A DNA stretch of 35,414 nucleotides from the NCBI GenBank assembly GCA_032718475.1, contig JAUCBJ010001000.1, positions 1 through 35,414 of the forward strand, read 5' to 3'. The DNA is from Nemertoderma westbladi (lineage: Eukaryota > Xenacoelomorpha > Nemertodermatida > Nemertodermatidae). The notes under the pieces were generated by a model that saw only the letters and a program-made list of their open reading frames with translations, was not told the DNA's origin and did not search any database. The position numbers and the translations under genes were made by a program. Positions 28,691 to 35,414 of this stretch are shown piece after piece. Numbering within the stretch: the first letter of the stretch is position 1; each line of letters opens with the position of its first letter.

Positions 28691-30468
28691 ACAATCTCCA
28701 CTGGCTTTGCAACACCGCGATATTCCAGCGACGTTTACTGCCAAGGATCTCAAGGCTGAGTTCACAGTTTTGGATCTCATTGCTGGGGCGCCCAATCCTA
28801 TCCCAGGATATGGTAACTTACTGCAGGGAGTTACCCAAGCCTTCCTGCGTTCCGATCTCGCCATTCTAACGTCATTCGATATAACGGTGATGATCGGTAA
28901 AGACTCTGACTCTTCGTTCTTCCTGTTCGACTCCCACGCGCGGGATGCCCAAGGTTTACCATCGCCCGAGGGCGTCGCTGCGCTAACCATTTACTCAACT
29001 ATTGACGGACTTGTTGCCGGTTTCTATAGGGGAGTGCCTGGGAGTCTGCAAGATAACGCACAGTACGAGATATCGTGTGTCAGAGTCCGCGCCCAGTATA
29101 CGGCGGAATCGCGACGGCGTGCTGCTCATCGTGCGAGTGTAGCTGCACATCAGCGCAACAACCCGGAACCCCACCGTGCGAGTGCGCGCACATCAGCACA
29201 GTAATCCGGGACCCCATCGTGCAAGAGTGGAGGAATACCGGATTAATTATCCGGAGGTCCATCGCGAAAACGTTGCGCGCAACCGGATTAATAACCCGGA
29301 GACTCATCGCGAGAATGTTGCGCGCAACCAACGTGTCAACCCCGAACCCCATCGGAGCGCCGCCTTGCTCCACCAACGCGTCAACCCCGAACCCCATCGG
29401 AGCGCCGCCTTGCTCCACCAACGCGTCAACCCCGAACCCCATCGGAGGGCCGTTGCAGCGGATCGGATGAGGCGCGTTGCTGAAGGTAACGTCACCGATC
29501 CTCCACCAGTTACAGTGACTGTTCCAACTCTCGAGGACAGAACACGAGTTTGGGACAAAATGACTCGGAGTTTGGGGGACGACGGAATGGGTCAGCGGAC
29601 CTGTTGCGTTTGTGACGAGTCCGTTTTCCTGGAATCGATCCATGAAATGGTACGTACCGGTAACGACAATAGCGAGTACGACCGGATGATTGGTTTATTC
29701 CAGAAGAAACTCACTCCCGGGAGCTCAACCAATTATCCCGCTGCGTTGATTAACCTATATTCGGTCGACTACTTGGATTCCCGTCTAAAGGACGTATTGT
29801 TGTCTCCCAGGGGTTTTAAGGTTGATCAGGATGGTTCAGTGCGATTGCGTATTTGTTCGACCTGTTTGAACTCGATCAAAAACGCAGTTATTAAGAAACC
29901 ACCAAAACTCTCTATCGCAAATGGTTTCTTGTTGGGGAAAGTTCCTGCGGCAGTTGCTGACGCAACCGACGCCGAATGGAATTTGGTTGTTCGCGCGACG
30001 CCGACCTGTAAGACTGTTGTTGTACGAGGCGGCGCGAATAAGATGATGCAGTCGCATGTGTTAGTTTGGGGACAACCTGACACTCCTGCTGCAATTCAAC
30101 TACCTCGAGTTCTGCAGGACTCCGTTTCGGCGTTTCGGGTGATTCTAGCCGGAGCGTTAACTTCAGTCCAACGTTTACTGGCTATGAAACGCTGCACCAT
30201 CCGACGCGATAAAGTAAACGCGCTCCTTACGTTTCTACTCGCCAATAACCGTCTCTACGGCGATGTGGAACGCATTCAGGGGCGGTTAGACGAACTGCCC
30301 GCCGATGACATCCCCAGTTCGATGATCAGCTCTGTCGTCGATGAAACAACGGAAATGGAACTGGGGGAACCTACGTCGTCTCACACTCGCCCCGCTGATA
30401 TTGTGAACGTCGCTGACCTAGAGGAGGGTGTCGAACGTACAGACGCCTCTATATTCTCTTCTAACCAG
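28691..30468 (+). CDS. Helitron-type protein exon 3: peptidase C-half, 15-aa repeats, DUF6570-like domain
   Basis: The exon opens by completing Ser201. SSFFLFDSHARDAQGLPSPE supplies the peptidase Asp281 and His283 (near 28927-28937). About seven copies of a 15-residue repeat follow (core NPEPHR, 29110-29470), then CCVC and CSTCLNSI cysteine pairs and KKPPKLSIANGFLLGKVP, the hallmark of DUF6570, a domain commonly placed before Helitron_like_N. The frame breaks within the repeats near 29187: the upstream frame stops at TAA 29202-29204 while the next frame continues open to 30513. The 15-residue periodicity is restored by assuming that two bases were lost in a GCGC run. The donor is AACCAG/GTTGGT at 30468/30469. 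The frame beyond this point (VGVLLVLLIIDG) is intronic. Confidence 0.75.
29110..29470 (+). repeat. 45-bp (15-residue) coding repeat array
   Basis: The copies read N(P)E(P/V/T)HR plus nine more residues, for example NPEPHRSAALLHQRV twice in perfect tandem, and YPEVHRENVARNRIN. The last three DNA units (about 29338-29460) are nearly identical, so the array has expanded recently. Similar NPEVHR-type repeats precede Helitron Rep domains in other animals (recollection, not checked). They could form a flexible or helical linker. Confidence 0.8.
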
Positions 30469-32669
30469 GTTGGTGTTTTGTTGGTACTTTTAATAATCGA
30501 TGGGCTGAATTAGTGTATTTGGTTTATTGTTTTACTATAAATTATTAATATGGATGTAAATTGGAATATTTCACTTATATCAGAGTCTATCATGGTTAAA
30601 ATGTCAGACGAATTTAGTTATTTTTCCGGTGCCAGTACAAGTACCAGTACAGAACAAGTACCAGTACAAGTCACCTGTACCAGTACAAGTACCTGTAACA
30701 GAACAAGTACCAGTACAGATACAAGTACCTGTAACAGAACAAGTACTACAGACAAGTACCTGTAACAGAACAAGTACCGGTACCAGTACAAGTACCGGTA
30801 CCAGTACAAGTACCGGTACCAGTACAAGTACCGGTACAGGTACCAGTACAAGTACCGGTACAAGTACCGTACCAGTACAAGTACCAGTACAAGTACCAGT
30901 ACAAGTACCGGTACCAGTACAAGTACCAGTACAAGACCGGTACCAGTACAAGTACCAGTACAAGTACCGGTACCAGTACCAGTACAAGTACCGGTACCAG
31001 TACAGGTACCAGTACAAGTACCGGTACCAGTACAAGTACGGTACCAGTACAAGTACCGGTACCAGTACAAGTACCAGTACCAGTACCAGTACAAGTACCT
31101 GGTACCAGTACAAGTACAATACAAGACCGGTACCAGTACAAGTACCGGTACCATACAAGTACCAGTACAAGTACCGGTACCAGTACAAGTACCGGTACCA
31201 GTACAAGTACCGGTACCAGTACAAGTACCGGTACCAGTACAAGTACCGGTACCAGTACAAGTACCGGTACCAGTACAAGTACCGGTACCAGTACAAGTAC
31301 GGTACCAGTACCGGTACCAGTGCAAGTACCAGTACAGGACCAGTACAAGTACCGGTACAGGTACCAGTACAAGTACCGGTACCACTACAAGTACTGGTTG
31401 TACCGGTACAAGTGCCGGTACCAGTGCAAGTACCAGTACCGGTACCAGTACAAGTACCAGGTACCAGAACAAGTACTGGTACAGGTACCAGTACAAGTAC
31501 TGGTACAGGTACCAGTACAAGTACTGGTACAGGTACCAGTACAAGTACCGTACAGTACACAGTACAGGTACCAGTACAAGTACCGGTACAGGTACCAGTA
31601 CAAGTACCGGTACCACTCAAGTACCGGTTGTACCGGTACAAGTGCCGGTACCAGTACAAGTACCAGAACAGGTACCAGTACAAGTACCGGTACAGGTACC
31701 AGTACAAGTACCGGTCCACTACAAGTACCGGTTATACCGGTACAAGTCCGGTACCTGCATACCGTACAAGTACAAGTACCGGTACCTACCAGTACAAGTA
31801 CCGGTATCAGTACAAGTACCCTGTAACAGTACAAGTACCTGCTACTGGTACCAGTACAAGTACCTGTAACAGTACAAGTACCGGTACCAGTGCAAGTACC
31901 GGTATTACTCAAGTTCCTGTACCAGTACAACGACAAGTAGTAGCTTTAACAGTACAAGTACGGTACAAGCCGGTAGTCATTTATTACAAAAATGCATAAC
32001 TTTCCTTCAATATTCATAAATCAGGCAGTTACAGTTCCTAGATATAAAAAGCTGCTTCATAATAATTATTTTGAATATAAATCAATTCCTACGATTCATA
32101 CTGTCCATCATTATACTCGGTACTGTTCTAACGAGTATGTTAAGACCAGGTCTGCAACATTTATTTCGCGTCTAAAACATTGTTTAAAGTACATAATGGA
32201 GCCGTATATGGCGCAGCTGATGAATATTTAACGCCACCCGCCACTATTGGGGAGGACATAGCATCCATTGACTCCGACTCTGTAATAGGTACCTGTTATT
32301 AATATATAGATGAACACTTGACTTCAATTGATTATTGACATAAAATATTTTATTGTCACGGGGGTGGGTATTACAAATTTACTATTGTGACAGATGGGGG
32401 AGCTTGCGTGACACTTTGTGACAGAGATGGGAGGGGGGGGGGGGGGGGTGGGTGTCAAAAATCGGGGAAATTTGCTTGACATACTTTATGAACGTCCCCA
32501 TACTTATCATGGGACAACTATTTGCTCTTTATTATATATTTATTTTTGCAGATCTAATCTGTCGCTTATTAATTGATACGACGATTTTTGCTACAAAGTA
32601 TATTGAAATGTAATGAGTAATTTTTTATGATTTTTTAATTATATTTTTTTTGGTTAATTATATTTGCAG
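30469..32669 (+). other. Intron 3 of the Helitron-type gene
   Basis: The donor is CAG/GTTGGT and the acceptor TATTTGCAG/GTGACG, phase 0 (N-Q joined to V-T-Q). It contains the GTAC satellite (30632-31972). A G-rich stretch follows (32355-32500) with a run of 17 or more G near 32431 and a TGTCAAAAATCGG word typical of MITE ends. No gene is seen inside. Confidence 0.75.
30632..31972. repeat. 1.34-kb GTAC-phased satellite
   Basis: Built on 6-bp steps of GTACNN, mostly in the 18-bp unit GTACCAGTACAAGTACCG. The core word GTAC is its own reverse complement. As 18 is divisible by three and the words hold few stops, long open frames appear in both directions (up to 456 residues, reading PVQVPVQVP, GTSTST, YLYWYR or GTCTGT). 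These are by-products, not genes. Some units start ACCTGTAACAG (30670-30770 and 31815-31880), marking the less homogenised edges. Confidence 0.95.
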
Positions 32670-33250
32670 GTGACGCAATCTGCAACGCAAGCGCAGATGT
32701 TACAACGAATGGGGGGATGTGACGATGAACTTGTCTTACGGCGCAGTTCACATTTACTGTCTGACTGGAACTCAGAGACTCGGATGCTAATGTTCGCCAA
32801 GCAGTTTCCCTTCGGTTATGGCGACCCGGGGGACATCGCAGGCGTTGGGAATGTCGAAGGATTTCGTCATCTACTCCGGTTATCGACCCAACAGTTTAGC
32901 GATTCGGAATCTGTCCTCCGGGTTTTTGACATTCTGTCCCGCGAACAGGCACTGAGTAATACGTCTTTACGGTTGCGGAAATTCCCTGGCGTTTGTGCGA
33001 ATATTAACTCGGTTACACGCGATGAACTCAAAGAATTCCTCGATAAGTCGCGTAATGAAACCGTTAATAACTCAGGGAACGCGCGATCGTTGATGACTCA
33101 CGTGAAGATAGTCTCGGGAACTAAATGGGGATCCGATGAGCAACGAACTCAGGAGCGGAGAAAGTTATACAACCTGATAACTAAGTTTGGTAACCCACAT
33201 CTGTTCCTCACCGTTGCTCCTAACGAAATGGGATCCCTTGCGGTTTTTAG
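32670..33250 (+). CDS. Helitron-type protein exon 4: Helitron_like_N, first part
   Basis: The frame runs VTQSATQAQML, then LVLRRSSHLLSDWNSETRML, FAKQFPFGYGDPGDIAGVG, a middle region with LRKFPGVCANINSVTRDELK, and finally KLYNLITKFGNPHLFLTVAP followed by NEMGSLAVFR. The (G)NPHLFLT(V/L)(A/S)PNE motif is a hallmark of the Helitron_like_N region that precedes the HUH nuclease. There are no internal stops. The donor is TTTTTAG/GTTAGT at 33250/33251, leaving two bases of an Arg codon that exon 5 completes. Confidence 0.85.
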
Positions 33251-34354
33251 GTTAGTTTATATTTAATTAAAATGGGGGAGGGGTGGGTTTGTTAGTTGTA
33301 CGTGGATTACGAGACCTATATTCCGGGACATAGTGTGAATTTATTTCTAAAATATGGGGCGAGCCACAAAGTAAACCAGCATTACATTAGCATACAGTTT
33401 AATTTTAATACATGGTCATAAATCGGCGTTGTATAAGGTTATATTTGGATTTCTTATATAAAGATTTGGTGCTAGCACCAAATTTCGTATCCATGACGAA
33501 ATAGTACAGGTTTGAGATAGTGCTGCTGTTTTAAATGATTCCATCGGATTCAGGTGATAATATATGTTGATAAATTTGCTTATTTTTAAAAATTTGGTGC
33601 TGGCACAGCAATTTTAACCCGAAAAATACAAGTTTGAAAACTCTTACGCCATAAACCTCTAAAACGCGAGAAATAAGGTGTCACAAGCATTGAACTATTG
33701 AATGGATTTTCAGAATTTCGTGCTGGCACCAAATTTAGCACACAGCACCGAAAAATACAAGTTTGATACGCCTGGTGCAACTCGTATATATTCCATTGAA
33801 ACCAGAACCCCAAAAAACCCCAATTGCGTAAAAAACAGGTTCAAACAATCAATTTTCAACTTTGACATAATTGAAAATTTGGTACTGGCACCAAAATTTG
33901 GCACCCGCCGAAAAAACAAGTTTGAAATTTCTACATTAATTTATATGAATTCCATCTAATTGCAAACACCAAAAAGCCGGTGTAAATAATCATAACAAAT
34001 CATATTTCATGAAATGTAATTTTCAAAAAAAGTTCTCAAAAAAAGTGCCAAAAGTTGGGTTAAAAAATGGTGCTATAACTCGAAAACTTCCCAATATTTT
34101 TGAAAACCGTTTTCACAATTGGGAAGACAATAGTTTTTTAGGAAAAGTCATAAAATATCAGATTCGCAACGCGTTCGTTTTAGAGTTATAACTTATAACA
34201 AAAAAAAACACGGGTGCGGGGGGGGGGTCATATTGAACCCCCCCCCCCCCCCCCCCGGGTTTAATAGGGTTAATGAGCGCCCTTCTATTATATTTAAAGC
34301 ATATTATTATTATTATTAACTAAACTAATGATTATTTTGTATTTTACTTTTCAG
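33251..34354 (+). other. Intron 4 of the Helitron-type gene
   Basis: The donor is GTTAGT and the acceptor ACTTTTCAG/ATATGC. It contains the palindromic tandem array at 33464-33905 and a G9/C21 homopolymer pair at 34220-34256. No gene is seen inside. Confidence 0.75.
33464..33905. repeat. Four-copy degenerate array centred on TTTGGTGCTAGCACCAAA
   Basis: A perfect 20-bp palindrome ATTTGGTGCTAGCACCAAAT lies at 33464-33483. Variants follow near 33590 (GGTGCTGGCACAGC), 33716 (CGTGCTGGCACCAAA) and 33876 (GGTACTGGCACCAAA), spaced about 127, 126 and 160 bp apart. Each is followed within 50 bp by an ACAAGTTTGA word. It is non-coding. Confidence 0.75.
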
Positions 34355-35142
34355 ATATGCAGAGGCGTCTAATGGGAAGGATATATCTGTTCAGTTCAAC
34401 GATACGGATGACTTCCCTACACCCGCGGATCGGTTTGCAGCGCTCGGTAAGAACCCACACGCGGCGGCAAAGTATTTCGATCGCTTGGTCACCCACTTCA
34501 TTCGCAATGTTCTCGGATGGAACTCGGCTAACGAGAGCGGGAATGAACGTGGCCTTTTCGGCCATACGAAGGCTTTCTTTGCTGTTCCCGAAACTGCAGG
34601 CCGTGGCGCCTTACATCTACATTCCCTTATCTGGATTCACGGTTTCCCAGCCACTTCGCAACAGTTTAAAGATCTGGATTCAGATTCTAAGGGAAAGTTA
34701 ATTGAGTTCGCCGACACTGTTATAAAGACATCCATTCCAATCGATACATCGAAGTGTCATAATTGCGCGGTTTCTCTTGAACCTGTGGCAATACCTGTAT
34801 CGGCGAGTAAACGGTCGTTTGGTAATTCATCTGAACCAGTTGTCGCTTCCTGTACCGTTTGCGGCAACAAGTTTACTGCGTCCGAACTGCTCTCTATTGC
34901 CATTGCACGTCATTCTGTTGAAGAATCAATCCAACTAACTGACGGAGAGGTTCAGGTGATTCTAAACAATTCTACTCCTCCACAACAGTGTCGCCCCACT
35001 GAAAGTGGGACTATGGCGTCTCAGATTATATCGAGCATTATTGCTCAACGTGTTAATCTACATGATTGGCGGCATCGCGCTTCTTGCACCAAGAAATCTG
35101 CGATCACTTCTGGTTCCCAATGTCGATTCCAATTCCCTAGGG
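34355..35142 (+). CDS. Helitron-type protein exon 5: HUH nuclease of the Rep domain
   Basis: Joined through a split Arg codon, it reads FRYAEASNGKDISVQFNDTD, then RFAALGKNPHAAAKYFDRLV, GLFGHTKAFFAVPETAGRGA and LHLHSLIWIHG. The His-Leu-His (34614-34622) is the metal-binding HUH motif of Helitron Rep, which nicks single-stranded DNA for rolling-circle-like transposition. Downstream, CHNC (cysteines near 34758) and CTVC pairs may bind zinc, and WRHRASCTKK ... SQCRFQFPR is the conserved Cys-rich stretch before the tyrosine motif. The frame is uninterrupted. The donor is FPRG/GTAAGT at 35142/35143. The catalytic tyrosines must be in a later exon. Confidence 0.88.
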
Positions 35143-35414
35143 GTAAGTACTTATTGTACTATATTTATTTCAATTTGAAATATATTTATCATTACGAATT
35201 ATATTTATTTATTTATCAAGCACGTTAAGTAAAAAACCTTACCGGTAGGTGTGTTAGTACCAAAGTATGTAAAAAAAACTAAAAAGCCACAAGACCTAGG
35301 TGTTGCATGCAATCAGTGATCAGCTGACGGCGTCCGGGTGTTCGGTAGGTTTCGCCCCGCAGCTGAAGGCATTCTCAGGAGGCCAAGCCAGGAAATGTAG
35401 AGAGAAATTCACAT
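35143..35414 (+). other. Start of intron 5 and window edge
   Basis: GTAAGTACTT opens the next intron. 35280-35414 is less AT-rich (a GGCGTCCGGGTG... region) and could be part of another repeat or the next exon, but I recognise nothing in any frame. Confidence 0.45.

Larger units (their letters stand above)
25775..35414 (+). mobile_element. Helitron-type element (Rep/helicase gene), incomplete at the right edge
   Basis: Five plus-strand exons (25775-26219, 27243-27399, 28691-30468, 32670-33250, 34355-35142) join in phase at GT-AG sites and encode about 1250 residues. In order these are a low-complexity N-terminus, a cysteine peptidase, 15-residue repeats, a DUF6570-like domain, Helitron_like_N and the HUH nuclease motif. 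The downstream YY motif, PIF1-type helicase and 3' hairpin are not in the window. Exons are richer in CG dinucleotides than the AT-rich introns, which have accumulated repeats. One probable 2-bp deletion in exon 3 breaks the frame. No TC 5' end was pinned down; the hAT-like element ends only 189 bp before the start codon. Confidence 0.85.

Noticed and set aside
28707-30513. Exon 3 as two separate genes
   Set aside because: The 15-residue repeat continues across the frame change, so it is one exon with a small deletion.
30604-31999. Very long open frames on both strands (up to 456 residues)
   Set aside because: They are produced by an 18-bp repeat with few stop words. The peptides are pure repeats and the stretch lies in an intron.

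Overview
This window looks like a gene-poor, repeat-dense piece of an animal (probably invertebrate) nuclear genome. The reasons are GT-AG introns inside long AT-rich DNA, a tRNA-derived SINE, a LINE, an LTR, TIR transposons of several superfamilies, a Helitron-type Rep gene, many micro- and minisatellites, and no bacterial operon structure. The short palindromes TACCGGTA and TAGGCCTA recur throughout. The species cannot be named from the sequence, and I see no convincing ordinary host gene. Every supported coding region belongs to a mobile element.

Layout. 1-670 is a 33-bp minisatellite. 1156-5161 is a complete piggyBac-type transposon on the minus strand: TTAA duplications at both ends, 13-bp perfect inverted repeats, and one two-exon transposase of about 606 residues with its catalytic aspartates and zinc ribbon. 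5166-6790 holds a dispersed GTCT-rich repeat family and a seven-copy array of about 147 bp in which every copy carries a CTCF-like CCGCTAGAGGG word. 6791-11445 is AT-rich, with a diverged direct duplication (9079-9540 and 10338-10805).

11446-19706 is a nest of LINE copies on the minus strand. One copy (14022 to about 18990) encodes an APE-type endonuclease and a reverse transcriptase in a single frame, damaged by one TGA and one 1-bp frameshift, and is split by a 1231-bp solo LTR with a CGGAC target duplication. A neighbouring 5'-truncated copy (11446-14016) is split by a hAT-like element, which itself holds a MULE-like foldback element, and separately by a TTAA-type MITE. Each copy supplies the empty site for the insertions in the other, so these boundaries are exact. 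19013-19706 is a third, catalytically dead fragment.

19707-25586 carries tandem repeats, a TTAA-flanked MITE, a foldback element built on CAAATCACA, and a 1.39-kb hAT-like non-autonomous element with 29-bp perfect TIRs. From 25775 to the end of the window runs a plus-strand Helitron-type gene, incomplete at the right edge. Five exons are visible. They encode, in order, a low-complexity N-terminus, a papain-like cysteine peptidase (Cys162, Asp281, His283) of the kind also seen at the N-terminus of herpesvirus large tegument proteins, a 15-residue repeat array, a DUF6570-like domain, a Helitron_like_N region and the HUH nuclease motif. The YY motif and the helicase would lie beyond the window. 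Its introns have filled with repeats: a tRNA SINE, a 1.3-kb GTAC-phased satellite and a palindromic tandem array. The gene carries one apparent 2-bp deletion, so this copy is probably inactive. The peptidase-bearing Helitron and the reciprocal transposon nest are the most interesting items.
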